Source of the DNA: Amycolatopsis sp. WQ 127309
GTDB taxonomy: Bacteria > Actinomycetota > Actinomycetes > Mycobacteriales > Pseudonocardiaceae
DNA length: 64,000 nucleotides
Direction: 5' to 3'
NCBI RefSeq assembly: GCF_023023025.1
Contig: NZ_CP095481.1
Coordinates: 1,054,001-1,118,000 of the forward strand
Below are positions 54,715 to 64,000 of the stretch, one piece after another. How positions within the stretch are numbered: the first letter of the stretch is position 1; every line of letters begins with the position of its first letter. Under the pieces are notes generated by a model, which had not been told where the DNA came from, did not search any database, and worked only from the letters and a program-made list of their open reading frames with translations. A program made the position numbers and the translations under genes.

Positions 54715-54951
54715 ACCCGGACCAGGCCGGCCCTCGGCGACGAGCCCGCCAACCCCGGCGAAAACCCTGTACCCGGTCCATTGCTTAAGGTTCTCTTAGC
54801 ACATCTTGATCGTGTCAGTGACCGATGCCCTAGTGCGCCACGCCTCACACAGGCCGGTTCCATCACATCGCACTCATCGAGGGGGTTAGCCTGGTAGGCG
54901 CATCAACGGATCCAAGATCGAGATCGAGACGGATAGAGGCGAGCCCAAGCC

Positions 54952-57900
54952 GTGTCCAGCAGCAGCCCTGCGTCACAGTTCGGCCCCAACGAGTGGCTGG
55001 TCGAAGAGATGTACGACCAGTTCCTCGCTGACCCATCTTCAGTCGATGCCGCGTGGCACGACTTCTTCGCGGACTTCAAGCCGACGCAGAACGCTCAGAC
55101 CAAGGCGGACAACGCCCGGCAGCAGCAGGCCGGCGCCAAGCCCGCGACCAACGGACAGGCCACGGCGCCGTCGACGAAGGCGGTGCAGAACGCGGAGTCC
55201 GCGGCCAAGCAGACGTCGACGCCCGCCACCACCACCGCGCCCGCCAAGCCGGCTCCGAAGCCCGCCGCGAACGCGGCGAGCGCCTCGAAGACCGCGCCCA
55301 AGGCCGCGTCGACCAGCCCGGCCAAGACCGAGGTGAAGCCGCAGGCCAAGGACGAACCGGAGTCGAAGCAGCTCCGCGGCGCCGCGGCGGCGATCGCCAA
55401 GAACATGGACGCGTCGCTGTCCGTGCCGACCGCGACCAGCGTGCGCGCGGTCCCGGCGAAGCTGATGGCCGACAACCGCATCGTCATCAACAACCACCTC
55501 AAGCGCACCCGCGGTGGCAAGATCTCCTTCACGCACCTCATCGGCTTCGCCATGGTGCGGGCGCTGAAGGACTACCCGAACCTGAACCGGCACTACCAGC
55601 AGATCGACGGCAAGCCGTTCGCGATCACGCCGGAACACGTCAACTTCGGGCTCGCCATCGACATGAAGGGCAAGGACGGCTCCCGCAACCTCGTCGTGGC
55701 CTCGGTCAAGAACGTCGGGGACATGTCGTTCCTGCAGTTCTGGCAGGCCTACGAGGACATCGTCAAGAAGGCCCGCAACAACAAGCTGACCGCGGACGAC
55801 TTCGCCGGCACCACCATCTCGCTGACCAACCCGGGCGGCATCGGCACCAACCACTCGGTGCCGCGCCTGCAGGCCGGCCAGGGTGCGATCATCGGCGTCG
55901 GCGCCATGCAGTACCCGGCGGCGTTCGAGGGCACCAGCGAGAAGACGCTGGTCGACCTCGGCATCAGCAAGATCATGACGCTGACCTCGACCTACGACCA
56001 CCGCATCATCCAGGGTGCGGAGTCCGGCGAGTTCCTCAAGCGCATCCACCAGCTGCTGCTCGGCGAAGACGGCTTCTACGACGACGTCTTCACCAGCCTG
56101 CGCCTGCCGTACGAGCCGATCCGCTGGGTCGCCGACATCCCCGAGGGCCCGGTCGACAAGACCGCCCGCGTGATCGAGCTGATCGACGCGTTCCGGATGC
56201 GCGGTCACCTGATGGCCGACACGGACCCGCTGAACTACCGCCAGCGCAGCCACGCCGACCTGGACGTCCTGTCCCACGGCCTGACGCTCTGGGACCTGGA
56301 CCGCGAGTTCCCGGTCGGCGGCTTCGCCGGCCAGGAGCGGATGAAGCTGCGCGACATCCTCGGTGTGCTGCGCAACTCGTACTGCCGCACCGTCGGCATC
56401 GAGTACACGCACATCCTCGACCCCGAGGAGCGCCGCTGGATCCAGGAGCGCGTCGAGATCCCGCACGAGAAGCCGGACCCCGCGGTCCAGAAGTACGTGC
56501 TCTCGAAGCTGAACGCCGCCGAGGCGTTCGAGACGTTCCTGCAGACCAAGTACGTCGGCCAGAAGCGGTTCAGCCTCGAAGGCGGCGAGACGGCGATCCC
56601 GCTGCTCGACACCCTGCTGGACAAGGCCGCCGAGCACGAGCTCGACGAGGTCGTCATCGGCATGCCGCACCGCGGCCGGCTCAACGTGCTGGCGAACATC
56701 GTCGGCAAGCCGATCTCGCAGATCTTCCAGGAGTTCGAGGGCAACCTCGACCCGGGCCAGGCGCACGGCTCCGGTGACGTGAAGTACCACCTCGGCGCCG
56801 AGGGCAAGTACTTCCGGATGTTCGGCGACGGCGAGACGAAGGTGTCGCTGACGGCGAACCCGTCGCACCTGGAGACCGTGGACCCGGTGCTCGAGGGCAT
56901 CGTCCGCGCGAAGCAGGACCTCCTGGACAAGGGCGGCGAGGGCTACACCGTGCTGCCGGTCCTGATGCACGGCGACGCGGCCTTCGCGGGCCAGGGCGTC
57001 GTCGCCGAGACGCTGAACCTGTCGCTGCTGCGCGGGTACCGCACCGGCGGCACCGTGCACGTGATCGTCAACAACCAGGTCGGCTTCACCACCGCGCCTG
57101 AGCACTCGCGCTCCAGCCAGTACGCCACCGACGTCGCGAAGATGATCGGCTCGCCGATCTTCCACGTGAACGGTGACGACCCGGAGGCCGCGCACTGGGT
57201 GGCCAAGCTGGCCGTCGAGTACCGGCAGGCGTTCCACAAGGACGTCGTGATCGACCTGATCTGCTACCGCCGCCGCGGGCACAACGAGGGCGACGACCCC
57301 TCGATGACGCAGCCGGCGATGTACGACATCATCGACACGAAGCGCTCGGTCCGGAAGGGCTACACCGAGTCGCTGATCGGCCGCGGCGACATCTCCGTCG
57401 AGGAGGCCGAGGCCGCGCTGCGCGACTTCTCGAGCCAGCTGGAGCACGTCTTCAACGAGGTCCGCGAGCTGGAGAAGCACCCGGCGAAGGCGAGCCCCTC
57501 GGTCGAGGAGGAGCAGCAGGTCCCGGCGAAGGTGACGACGTCGATCTCGAGCGAGACGCTGGAGCACATCGGCGACGCGTTCGTGAACGTGCCGGAGGGC
57601 TTCACGCCGCACCCGCGCGTCAAGCCGGTCATGGAGCGCCGCCACAAGATGTCCCGCGAAGGCGACATCGACTGGGCGTTCGGCGAGCTGCTGGCGTTCG
57701 GGTCGCTCGCACTGGAAGGCCGGCTCATCCGGCTGTCCGGCCAGGACTCGCGGCGCGGCACGTTCACCCAGCGGCACTCGGTGTTCATCGACCGCAAGAC
57801 GGGCCAGGAGTACTCGCCGCTGCAGAACCTGGCCGACGGCCAGGGCCGCGTGATGATCTACGACTCGGCGCTGTCGGAGTACGCGGCCGTCGGCTTCGAG

Positions 57901-58695
57901 TACGGCTACTCGGTGGCGAACTCCGAGGCGCTCGTGATGTGGGAAGCGCAGTTCGGTGACTTCGTCAACGGCGCGCAGACCGTCATCGACGAGTACATCT
58001 CCTCGGGTGAGGCGAAGTGGGGCCAGCGCTCCGACGTCGTGCTGCTGCTGCCGCACGGCCACGAGGGCCAGGGCCCGGACCACACCTCCGGGCGCATCGA
58101 GCGCTTCCTGGCGCTGTGCGCCGAAGGCTCGATGACCGTCGCGGTGCCCTCCACCCCGGCGAACTACTTCCACCTGCTGCGCCGGCACGCCCTCGACGGC
58201 ATCCAGCGCCCGCTGGTCGTCTTCACGCCGAAGTCGATGCTGCGCAACAAGGCCGCGACGTCGGCGACCGGCGACTTCACCGGCCAGTCCCGGTTCATGT
58301 CGGTCATCGACGACGTGACGCCGGACCCGGCGAAGGTCCGCAAGGTGCTGCTGACCTCCGGGAAGCTGTACTGGGAGCTGGTGGCGGAGCGGACGAAGCG
58401 CGAGGCGGACGACGTCGCGATCGTGCGGATCGAGCAGTACTACCCGCTGCCGAAGAAGAAGCTGCTGGCGGCGCTGGAGCGCTACACCAACGCGACGCAG
58501 GTCGCGTGGGTCCAGGAGGAGCCGGAAAACCAGGGTGGGTGGCCGTTCTTCGGCCTGAACCTGCCCCGGAAGTTCCCGGAGGTGCTCTCGGGCCTGCAGG
58601 TCGTGTCGCGGCGTCCGATGGCGGCGCCGTCGGCCGGCTCGTCGAAGGTCCACGAGGTGGAGCAGAAGGCGCTGATCTCGAAGGCGTTCGACTGA
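54952..58695 (+). CDS. kgd: Multifunctional 2-oxoglutarate metabolism enzyme (E2-E1 fusion)
   Basis: A 1247-residue actinobacterial Kgd/OdhA. The first 40 residues ([21 protein letters not shown]) are the conserved E1o N-terminal helix; an Ala/Pro/Lys-rich linker (about 45-140) follows; residues about 150-370 are an E2-type acyltransferase core without a lipoyl domain ([15 protein letters not shown]); the rest is the thiamine-diphosphate E1o part ([44 protein letters not shown]). It decarboxylates 2-oxoglutarate in the TCA cycle, alone or in the mixed pyruvate/oxoglutarate dehydrogenase complex, and can form 2-hydroxy-3-oxoadipate. In mycobacteria GarA controls it. GTG at 54952 begins the conserved sequence. 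A hairpin terminator follows. Confidence 0.97.
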   Translation: MSSSSPASQFGPNEWLVEEMYDQFLADPSSVDAAWHDFFADFKPTQNAQTKADNARQQQAGAKPATNGQATAPSTKAVQNAESAAKQTSTPATTTAPAKPAPKPAANAASASKTAPKAASTSPAKTEVKPQAKDEPESKQLRGAAAAIAKNMDASLSVPTATSVRAVPAKLMADNRIVINNHLKRTRGGKISFTHLIGFAMVRALKDYPNLNRHYQQIDGKPFAITPEHVNFGLAIDMKGKDGSRNLVVASVKNVGDMSFLQFWQAYEDIVKKARNNKLTADDFAGTTISLTNPGGIGTNHSVPRLQAGQGAIIGVGAMQYPAAFEGTSEKTLVDLGISKIMTLTSTYDHRIIQGAESGEFLKRIHQLLLGEDGFYDDVFTSLRLPYEPIRWVADIPEGPVDKTARVIELIDAFRMRGHLMADTDPLNYRQRSHADLDVLSHGLTLWDLDREFPVGGFAGQERMKLRDILGVLRNSYCRTVGIEYTHILDPEERRWIQERVEIPHEKPDPAVQKYVLSKLNAAEAFETFLQTKYVGQKRFSLEGGETAIPLLDTLLDKAAEHELDEVVIGMPHRGRLNVLANIVGKPISQIFQEFEGNLDPGQAHGSGDVKYHLGAEGKYFRMFGDGETKVSLTANPSHLETVDPVLEGIVRAKQDLLDKGGEGYTVLPVLMHGDAAFAGQGVVAETLNLSLLRGYRTGGTVHVIVNNQVGFTTAPEHSRSSQYATDVAKMIGSPIFHVNGDDPEAAHWVAKLAVEYRQAFHKDVVIDLICYRRRGHNEGDDPSMTQPAMYDIIDTKRSVRKGYTESLIGRGDISVEEAEAALRDFSSQLEHVFNEVRELEKHPAKASPSVEEEQQVPAKVTTSISSETLEHIGDAFVNVPEGFTPHPRVKPVMERRHKMSREGDIDWAFGELLAFGSLALEGRLIRLSGQDSRRGTFTQRHSVFIDRKTGQEYSPLQNLADGQGRVMIYDSALSEYAAVGFEYGYSVANSEALVMWEAQFGDFVNGAQTVIDEYISSGEAKWGQRSDVVLLLPHGHEGQGPDHTSGRIERFLALCAEGSMTVAVPSTPANYFHLLRRHALDGIQRPLVVFTPKSMLRNKAATSATGDFTGQSRFMSVIDDVTPDPAKVRKVLLTSGKLYWELVAERTKREADDVAIVRIEQYYPLPKKKLLAALERYTNATQVAWVQEEPENQGGWPFFGLNLPRKFPEVLSGLQVVSRRPMAAPSAGSSKVHEVEQKALISKAFD

Positions 58696-58709
58696 TCGCT
58701 TGACCACGG

Positions 58710-58745
58710 CGAAGGCCCCCGCACCACGGTGTGCGGGGGCCTTCG
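58710..58745. terminator. Hairpin terminator between kgd and subtilase
   Basis: CGAAGGCCCCCGCAC pairs perfectly with GTGCGGGGGCCTTCG around a 6-base loop, 14 bases after the kgd stop and 16 bases before the end of the convergent subtilase gene. Confidence 0.88.
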
Positions 58746-58761
58746 TCGCGGGTGGGGCCGG

Positions 58762-60297
58762 TCAGACGGTCAGCGACCAGGTGTCGATGCGCCCGGTGTC
58801 GGCCGACGCGACGTCCTGGACGCGCAGCGTCCAGGTGCCGTTCGCGGCTTCGCCGGAGACGTTCGCGCTGTAGGTCGTGTTGATGTTGTCGGACGAGTCA
58901 CCGCTCGAGTTCTTCAGGCGGTACGCGGAACCATCCGGCGCGACCAGGTCGATCACCAGGTCGCCGGCGTAGGTGTGGGCGATGTGGACCTCCACCGCCG
59001 ACGTCGCCGACGCGTTGCGCGCGCAGCCCGAGACGCTCACGCTGCTCGTCACCGCGGCGCCGCGGTCGGGGATGGCGACGTCGGTGCCGTTGGTGACGGT
59101 GCCGCAGGTCGGCGGCGGGGTGGTGCCGGTGCCCGTGTAGAGCAGGACGTTCGGCGAGCCCGTGCCCGGGCTGGTCACCTTTCCGGTGGTGCCGTTCGCG
59201 ACGAGCGCGTCGCGGACCTGCTGCGGCGTCGCGCCCGGGTTGGCGGCCAGGTAGAGCGCCGCCGCGCCGACGACGTGCGGGGTCGCCATCGACGTCCCGC
59301 TGATCGTGTTGGTGGCGGTGGTGCTGCCGATCCACGACGACGTGATGCCGCTGCCCGGCGCGAAGATGTCGAGGCAGGTGCCGATGTTGGAGTAGCTCGC
59401 GCGAGCGTCCGTGGACGTCGTCGCGCCGACCGTGATGCCCGCCGGGACGCGGCCCGGGGAGCCGTTGCACGCGTTGGCGCCGTTGTCGTTGCCCGCCGCG
59501 AGGCCGTAGGTGACGCCCGACGCGATCGAGCGCTGGACGGCGGCGTCCAGCGTGCTCGACGCGCCACCGCCGAGGCTCATGTTGGCCACCGCGGGCTTGA
59601 TCGCGTTCGCCGTCACCCAGTCGACGCCGGCGATCACGCCCGCCGTCGTGCCGGAGCCGCTGCAGTTCAGCACCCGGACGCCGACCAGCTTGACCTCCTT
59701 GGCCAGGCCGTACTGCGCGCCGCCAATGGTGCCGGCGACGTGCGTGCCGTGCCCCTGGCAGTCGGTGGCGTCGCTGTCGTTGTCGACGAAGTCGTAGCCC
59801 GACGTCGCGCGCCCGCCGAAGGTGCTGTGCGTCAGGTTGATGCCGGTGTCGATGACGTACGCGCGCACGTTCGATGCCGTGGTGCTGTAGCTGTACTTCT
59901 GGTCCAGCGGCAGGTTCCGCTGGTCGACCCGGTCCAGGCCCCACGACGGCGGGTTCAGCTGGTCGGCACTCGCCCGCACGACCCGGTTCTGCTCCACAAA
60001 GGACACATCGGGATCGGCCGCGACGCGCTTGGCCTGCGCCTCGGACATCGCGGCGGTGAAGCCGTGCAGGGCCGCCGAGAACGTCCGCTCGACGGTGCCG
60101 CCGTGCCGGCCGGTGACGCCCTGGGCCGTGCCACCCTTGAGCACGACGATGTAGCTGTCCTTGACGGCGTCGGCGCCGCCGGCGCCGGCGATCGTGCCTT
60201 CCCGCGCGGTCGCGACGGTGGTACCGCCCAGGACGGTCACCGCCGAGACCGCTGCCACCACACCGATTCTCCTGAAGATTCCCCGAGAGCTCCGCAA
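58762..60297 (-). CDS. Secreted subtilisin-like serine protease with P-domain
   Basis: A 511-residue S8 protease. A signal peptide (FRRIGVVAAVSAVTVLGG) is followed by an inhibitor_I9 propeptide (SYIVVLKGG...SFVEQN), the catalytic domain with triad Asp in AYVIDTGINL, His in GHGTHVAGT and Ser in SGTSMATPHV, a short Pro/Thr linker, and a C-terminal proprotein-convertase P-domain (from about CGTVTNGTDVAIPD). It is a broad-specificity external protease in this family. TTG at 60297 is chosen because AGAAGGGA lies ahead; GTG at 60333 is an alternative with a poor site. Confidence 0.92.
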   Translation of the reverse strand: MRSSRGIFRRIGVVAAVSAVTVLGGTTVATAREGTIAGAGGADAVKDSYIVVLKGGTAQGVTGRHGGTVERTFSAALHGFTAAMSEAQAKRVAADPDVSFVEQNRVVRASADQLNPPSWGLDRVDQRNLPLDQKYSYSTTASNVRAYVIDTGINLTHSTFGGRATSGYDFVDNDSDATDCQGHGTHVAGTIGGAQYGLAKEVKLVGVRVLNCSGSGTTAGVIAGVDWVTANAIKPAVANMSLGGGASSTLDAAVQRSIASGVTYGLAAGNDNGANACNGSPGRVPAGITVGATTSTDARASYSNIGTCLDIFAPGSGITSSWIGSTTATNTISGTSMATPHVVGAAALYLAANPGATPQQVRDALVANGTTGKVTSPGTGSPNVLLYTGTGTTPPPTCGTVTNGTDVAIPDRGAAVTSSVSVSGCARNASATSAVEVHIAHTYAGDLVIDLVAPDGSAYRLKNSSGDSSDNINTTYSANVSGEAANGTWTLRVQDVASADTGRIDTWSLTV

Positions 60298-60469
60298 GGT
60301 TTCGTCCCTTCTGGGCAGGGGTGAAAGGTGCACGAACTGTAGGTCGACCCTGGTCAAAATAGGAAGATCGACCTGTTTGTCCGGTTTCGGAACCACTCGA
60401 ACGGTCCCCTACCAAAGTCGGCCGGAAACTGCGTCGCCCCGAACCGCGTCCCACGGCATGCTGACGGTC

Positions 60470-60988
60470 ATGCTCATCCGCCGCGAGACACCCGGTGACC
60501 AGGCCGCCGTCCACTCGGTGCACGCCGAAGCCTTCCGCCGCGAACCGGGCGTGACTCCCGTCGAAGCCCCGCTCGTCGACGACCTGCGGGCCGACGGGGA
60601 CCTGATCGGCGCGTTGTCGTTCGTCGCGGTCCGCGACGGCGAGGTCGTCGGGCACGTCTGCTGCAGCCCGGCGCGGCTCGGCGACGACACCGGCGTCTCG
60701 GTCGGCCTCGGCCCGCTCGGCGTGCGGCCCGCGCACCACCGCGACGGCGTCGGTTCGGCGCTGGTGCACACGGTGCTCGGCGCGGCGGACGCCCTGGGCT
60801 ACGGCCTCGTCGTGCTGCTCGGCGACCCCGGCTACTACTCGCGCTTCGGCTTCGTCCTCGCGGCGACGCTCGGCGTCACGCCGCCGGAACCGGGCTGGGC
60901 CGAGCACTTCCAGGCCCGCCCGCTCGCGGCGTACCAAGCCACGCACCAGGGCGCGTTCACCTACGCGCCGGCCTTTTCCCGCATCTGA
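60470..60988 (+). CDS. GNAT-family N-acetyltransferase
   Basis: A 172-residue acetyltransferase of the predicted YhbS-like group. It begins MLIRRETPGDQAAVHSVH, with LGPLGVRPAHHRDGVGSALVHTVL forming the acetyl-CoA loop and LLGDPGYYSRFGFVLA as the final strand region. Start could also be ATG at 60458 in the same frame; neither has a strong ribosome site. It is 18 bases upstream of the flavin oxidoreductase gene and probably co-transcribed. Confidence 0.87.
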   Translation: MLIRRETPGDQAAVHSVHAEAFRREPGVTPVEAPLVDDLRADGDLIGALSFVAVRDGEVVGHVCCSPARLGDDTGVSVGLGPLGVRPAHHRDGVGSALVHTVLGAADALGYGLVVLLGDPGYYSRFGFVLAATLGVTPPEPGWAEHFQARPLAAYQATHQGAFTYAPAFSRI

Positions 60989-61005
60989 ACAGGAGCCCCG
61001 CACGC

Positions 61006-61983
61006 ATGTACGCACCCCGTTCGTCGGTCGGTGTCCGGATCAACCGCGAGCAGCCGCCGTCCCGGCTGCGTGAGCTGGCGCGGCAGGCCGAGGCCGCCGG
61101 GCTCGACGAGCTGTGGCTCGTCGAGGACTGCTTCTGGGCCGCCGGGATCTCGACGGTCGCCACGGCGCTGGAGACGACGTCGACGATCAAGATCGGCATC
61201 GGCGTGATGCCGGTGGTGGCGCGCAACCCGGCGATCGCGGCGATGGAGCTCGCGGCGCTGGCGGAGCTGCACCCGGGCCGGCTGATCGCCGGCTTCGGCC
61301 ACGGCGTGCCGGCGTGGATGAAGCAGATCGGCGCGTACCCGGCGTCCCCGCTCGCGGCGCTGGAGGAGACGCTCGTCGCGGTCCGGCGCCTGCTGGCGGG
61401 CGACCGGGTCTCGGTGTCCGGGCGGTACGTCTCGCTGGACGAGGTGGAGCTGGTGTTCCCGCCGGCGTCGCCGCCGCCCCTGGTCGCGGGCGTCCGCCGG
61501 CCGAAGTCCCTGGCGATCGCGGGCGCGACGGCGGACGGCACGATCCTCGCCGAGCCGTCCCCGCCGGAGTACGTCCGCTCGGCGCTCGCGGCCATCGCCC
61601 CGGGACGCGAGCGGGACGGCGCCCCGGCGAGCCACACGGTGGTGACGTACAACTGGCTGGCCCTGGGCGACCCCGAACGGGCGCGGCTGACGGTGGCGGA
61701 GTCGCTGACGCCGGGCGCGCGGGTGCAGGTCCAGGACCTGCCGTTCGCCGACGAGCTGCTGGCGCTGGTGGACTCGGCGTCCACAGTGGACGAACTGGCG
61801 GCGGGTCTGCGTCCGGAGTGGATCGAGCAGCTGGCCGTCTGCGGCGACCTGGCCTCGTGCGTGGCCCGCGTCCGCGCCCTGCACGAAGCCGGCAGCGGCT
61901 CGGTGGTGCTGCTGCCGCTGCCGGAGGAGCCGCCGGAGGAAGGCATCGAGGCCGCGGGCCGGGTGGCGGCCGCCCTGCGCTGA
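61006..61983 (+). CDS. LLM-class flavin-dependent oxidoreductase
   Basis: A 325-residue luciferase-like oxidoreductase of the F420/FMN type, TIM-barrel fold. Typical text: LARQAEAAGLDELWLVEDCFWA, IKIGIGVMPVVARNPAIAAMELAALAELHPGRLIAGFGHGVPAWMKQIGA, and LEETLVAVRRLLAGDRVSVSGRYVSLD. The GHGVPAWM region resembles the methylenetetrahydromethanopterin reductase-like, F420-using group common in actinobacteria. AGGAG precedes the ATG. Substrate unknown. Confidence 0.88.
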   Translation: MYAPRSSVGVRINREQPPSRLRELARQAEAAGLDELWLVEDCFWAAGISTVATALETTSTIKIGIGVMPVVARNPAIAAMELAALAELHPGRLIAGFGHGVPAWMKQIGAYPASPLAALEETLVAVRRLLAGDRVSVSGRYVSLDEVELVFPPASPPPLVAGVRRPKSLAIAGATADGTILAEPSPPEYVRSALAAIAPGRERDGAPASHTVVTYNWLALGDPERARLTVAESLTPGARVQVQDLPFADELLALVDSASTVDELAAGLRPEWIEQLAVCGDLASCVARVRALHEAGSGSVVLLPLPEEPPEEGIEAAGRVAAALR

Positions 61984-61995
61984 GTCCGCGGGGGA

Positions 61996-62610
61996 TCAGG
62001 ACCAGATGGTGGCGATTCCGCCGAGCACGAGGAGGATGACCGCGTTGCGGAACGCCCACTGCGCCATGTGCAGCGCCTCGACCTGACGGTTGTCGCTCCG
62101 GTAGTTCTTGACCAGCGAATCCAGCAGCTCGAGCGCCAGGTGCCGGGTGTAGGAGACCGCCGGGGACGCCTCCGTGACCGGGGGCGGCAGCAGCTCGTCC
62201 GGCCCGATCTTGTACCGCCGCCGCCTTCCGTGCACGCGCAGCGCGACGATGATGCAGTACGCGAAGTACCCCAAGGCCAGCAGGTACGTGACGACCAGCA
62301 GGGGCTTGCCCGTGCCGAACGCCAGGATCCCCTTCTGCCCCACCGCGGTGGTCGTCAGCGACGCGGCGATACCGGCCGCCGCCATCAGCTGTCCCGCGCG
62401 GCTGTCGATCGAGGACAACCGGGCTTCCTGGTCGGCCCACATCTTCCGCACCTGGTCGAGCAGTTCGCCGTCCGGGACGCGCGTGTCTTCGCGCAGTTCG
62501 GCGATCCTCGTCTCATAGCGCCGGAAGACGTCCGGCGGGTTGATCCGGGCGTCGCTCCGCAGCACGGGGACCACGTGCCGGAGCAGCCCGCTCGGCGTCG
62601 GCTTGGGCAC
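61996..62610 (-). CDS. Membrane protein of the ATP-grasp RiPP cluster
   Basis: A 204-residue protein with a soluble helical N-terminus (VFRRYETRIAELRED, WADQEARLSSIDSRAGQLM) and three hydrophobic segments: AAAGIAASLTTTAVG, LLVVTYLLALGYFAYCIIV and the C-terminal VILLVLGGIATIW. The D-S-R-A-G-x-L-x-A run before the first helix is reminiscent of membrane effector proteins of Pycsar-type systems (DUF5706), but the match is weak. GTG at 62610 has GAGGAG seven bases ahead, so the 98-base overlap with the ATP-grasp gene is probably real. Last gene of the cluster; role in export or immunity is a guess. Confidence 0.7.
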   Translation of the reverse strand: MPKPTPSGLLRHVVPVLRSDARINPPDVFRRYETRIAELREDTRVPDGELLDQVRKMWADQEARLSSIDSRAGQLMAAAGIAASLTTTAVGQKGILAFGTGKPLLVVTYLLALGYFAYCIIVALRVHGRRRRYKIGPDELLPPPVTEASPAVSYTRHLALELLDSLVKNYRSDNRQVEALHMAQWAFRNAVILLVLGGIATIWS

Positions 62611-63547
62611 GGTGCGGCTCCTCGCTGAGCAGTTCGTCGACGATCAGGCCGGTGAGGGGCAAGCCGCAGGCGTGTTCCAGCCAGGCCCACTGCCCACCCG
62701 GGTTGAGCTCCAGGAAGTGGTGCCGCCCGCGCGCGTGGAAGAGGTCGACCGCCGCGTACCGGAGACCGAAGGCGGCCACCAGGTCGAGCACGGCGTCCCG
62801 GACCTCAGGCGGGAGCGTGACCGGCCGGTACTCGACGTCGGCGTCCGGGACGAGCCGCCAGTCCACCTCGGCCGACCGGGTGCGGATCGCCACGGCGTGG
62901 CACCGGCGGCCGACGACCGTGACCCGCACGTCTTCGCCGGTCAGGCGTTCCTGCGCGCAGAACGGCGTCGTGGTGCCGGCGGGATCGTCCGGGACGGTCA
63001 GGGGCGCGGTGTACACCGACGCCCGGCGGTCGCCGACGGTGAAGAGCCGGCCGGTGATCGGCTTGGCGACCGAGTCCGGGTGGGCCAGGCCGTGGTTCCG
63101 CACCGCCGTCAGGTCGTTCGTCAGGACCGTGGCGGGGACCGGGAGCCCGAGCTGGGCCGCCACCCGGAGCTGCCGCGCCTTGCCGGACGCCGCGGCGACG
63201 GCGTCCGGGTGGTTCACCCACCCCGCGCGCGGCGAGCAGGCGAAGACGCCGGCCAGGAGGTCGGCGGACTCGTCGAGCACGTACCGGGACGCGTCGTCCT
63301 CGGCACGCCGGGAGAACCGGAGTCCGCGGGACCAGGCCGCGGCTTCCCCGCGCAGGAGCGGGGACGCGTCCTGGCCGTCCAGCGTCAGGGAACCGGCCAC
63401 GGGGTCGAAGACCACGGACGCGCGCCGCGGGAACAGGTCGACGTTGAACCGCTGGAAGACCACCTCCCGGCGGTGCAGCTCGAGGGCGATGAGGTCGTCG
63501 GCCCGGTCCGTCGTGCGGCTGATCAGGTAGACCGGCCGAGGGGGCAT
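62513..63547 (-). CDS. ATP-grasp ribosomal peptide maturase (MvdD/TgmB type)
   Basis: A 344-residue ATP-grasp ligase of the graspetide family, which forms ester or amide links between side chains of a precursor peptide. It begins VYLISRTTDRADDLIALEL, with the N-terminal domain containing WSRGLRFSRRAEDDA and WVNHPDAVAAASGKARQLRVAAQLGLPVPAT. The ATP-grasp core shows AKPITGRLF, CAQERLTGEDVRVTVVG and YAAVDLFHARGRHHFLELNPGGQWAWLE, with the metal-binding D, E and N. ATG at 63547 is 1 base after the precursor stop. The C-terminal 40 residues are Ala/Arg/Pro-rich and overlap the next gene. Confidence 0.9.
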   Translation of the reverse strand: MPPRPVYLISRTTDRADDLIALELHRREVVFQRFNVDLFPRRASVVFDPVAGSLTLDGQDASPLLRGEAAAWSRGLRFSRRAEDDASRYVLDESADLLAGVFACSPRAGWVNHPDAVAAASGKARQLRVAAQLGLPVPATVLTNDLTAVRNHGLAHPDSVAKPITGRLFTVGDRRASVYTAPLTVPDDPAGTTTPFCAQERLTGEDVRVTVVGRRCHAVAIRTRSAEVDWRLVPDADVEYRPVTLPPEVRDAVLDLVAAFGLRYAAVDLFHARGRHHFLELNPGGQWAWLEHACGLPLTGLIVDELLSEEPHRAQADAERAAPARGPRAAERRPDQPAGRLPAL

Positions 63548-63548
63548 C

Positions 63549-63740
63549 TCAGTCTTCGTTCCCCTCGATGGTGTCGGACTTCAGGTGGCTGAGCGACGAA
63601 TGCGCCACGGGGCGCTCCTCGTGCACCCACACCTGCAACGCGGTCGAGTAGTGCCCCGGCTCCGCGGCCGCGGGGATCTCGGCGAGACCGGCGAACGCCG
63701 GCCCGGATCCCCGCAGGTTCTCGAACGCGCTCTCGGGCAT
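63549..63740 (-). CDS. Graspetide precursor peptide
   Basis: A 63-residue peptide encoded immediately before the ATP-grasp maturase, with AGGAGG ahead of the ATG at 63740. The leader has FENLRGSGPAFAGLAE and YSTALQVWVHEERPVAHSS, which matches the pattern of ATP-grasp target peptides (FxxLR..., Y...LQ...RP). The C-terminus SHLKSDTIEGNED offers hydroxyl (Ser, Thr), amine (Lys) and carboxyl (Asp, Glu) side chains for macrocyclisation. The exact links are unknown. Confidence 0.83.
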   Translation of the reverse strand: MPESAFENLRGSGPAFAGLAEIPAAAEPGHYSTALQVWVHEERPVAHSSLSHLKSDTIEGNED

Positions 63741-63886
63741 GGGAGGCCTCCTGTCACCGGGTCCTTCTCCCCGGCGAAGTCGCTGCCCCGCGCGGCCTCG
63801 TTACACCGCGGTGCTGCGTGACGGAGTGCTCGTGGCCCGCCGGAAAAGGGGTTCGCCGGGCGCGGGCCGCGTGTCAGGATCGGCCC

Positions 63887-64000
63887 ATGCCCGTCGACCC
63901 TCACCTCCTGCTGGCCTTCGTCGTCACCACCGTGATCGCGATGGTCGTGCCGGGGCCGGACATGCTGTTCGTCCTCGGCTGCGGCATGCGCGGCGGTCCG
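63887..64000 (+). CDS. LysE/RhtB-family exporter, 5' fragment
   Basis: The first 38 codons of a gene cut by the window edge. The start LLLAFVVTTVIAMVVPGPDMLFVLG is the first membrane helix of the LysE/RhtB amino-acid exporter family, with the characteristic PGPDMLFV motif. ATG at 63887 follows a short leader, divergent from the graspetide operon 146 bases away. Confidence 0.85.
   Translation, partial: MPVDPHLLLAFVVTTVIAMVVPGPDMLFVLGCGMRGGP

Noticed and set aside
55039..58707. A 1222-codon open frame antisense to kgd
   Set aside because: High GC leaves long antisense frames open; the translation is Arg/Val/Asp-rich shadow text and kgd is unmistakable on the other strand.

Overview
The window is high-GC actinobacterial DNA with many GTG and some TTG starts, clear purine-rich ribosome binding sites and tightly packed genes. 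A mycobacterial-type FadA thiolase, the fused E2-E1 oxoglutarate enzyme Kgd, several TetR/acyl-CoA dehydrogenase units and secreted hydrolases point to a Pseudonocardiaceae-like actinomycete, probably near Amycolatopsis. That placement is inference from family resemblance, not a search. I see no rRNA, tRNA, insertion sequence or CRISPR array.

Layout. 1-2411: the start of a fadA thiolase gene and a divergent regulator with two TetR units. 2490-15935: the most unusual block. It holds two paralogous short peptides (2490, 6058), an HExxH-type peptide hydroxylase (6272), two large NB-ARC/TPR proteins (2745, 8115; the second carries a von Willebrand A domain), a MoxR-type AAA+ ATPase, a VMAP-like protein and a nucleotide-cyclase-like protein. 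The last two appear to share one adaptor domain. This reads as a RiPP maturation locus joined to a vWA-MoxR-VMAP ternary conflict system. 16052-24804: an LtrA-type membrane protein, an XRE regulator with a divergent dehydrogenase, an acyl-CoA dehydrogenase pair behind a strong palindrome, an endolysin-like amidase, a PhaC-like hydrolase and a second dehydrogenase. 24864-30244: an acetyltransferase and a leucine-catabolism operon (methylcrotonyl-CoA carboxylase beta and alpha subunits, acyl-CoA dehydrogenase) with two operators. 30325-35400: a secreted SGNH hydrolase, a 1116-residue exported repeat protein ending in a RelA/SpoT-like domain, and a TetR regulator whose promoter carries the same operator as the carboxylase operon.

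35447-46305: a small unknown protein, a TetR/AurF-diiron pair, metY-metX, a FAD monooxygenase, a methyltransferase, a PucR-type regulator, a metzincin protease and a quinone reductase-like enzyme. 46478-58695: alanine dehydrogenase, a 460-bp gene-free stretch, an ABC exporter pair, a fused double ABC exporter with one degenerate ATP site, a DUF4291 protein behind a 21-bp tandem repeat, and kgd. 58762-64000: a secreted subtilase, an acetyltransferase, a flavin-dependent oxidoreductase, a graspetide (ATP-grasp RiPP) cluster of precursor, ligase and membrane protein, and the beginning of a LysE-type exporter.

Convergent gene pairs are often closed by long near-perfect hairpins, which probably act as bidirectional terminators. 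Start sites were chosen from ribosome binding sites and overlap with neighbours. The less certain ones are flagged.
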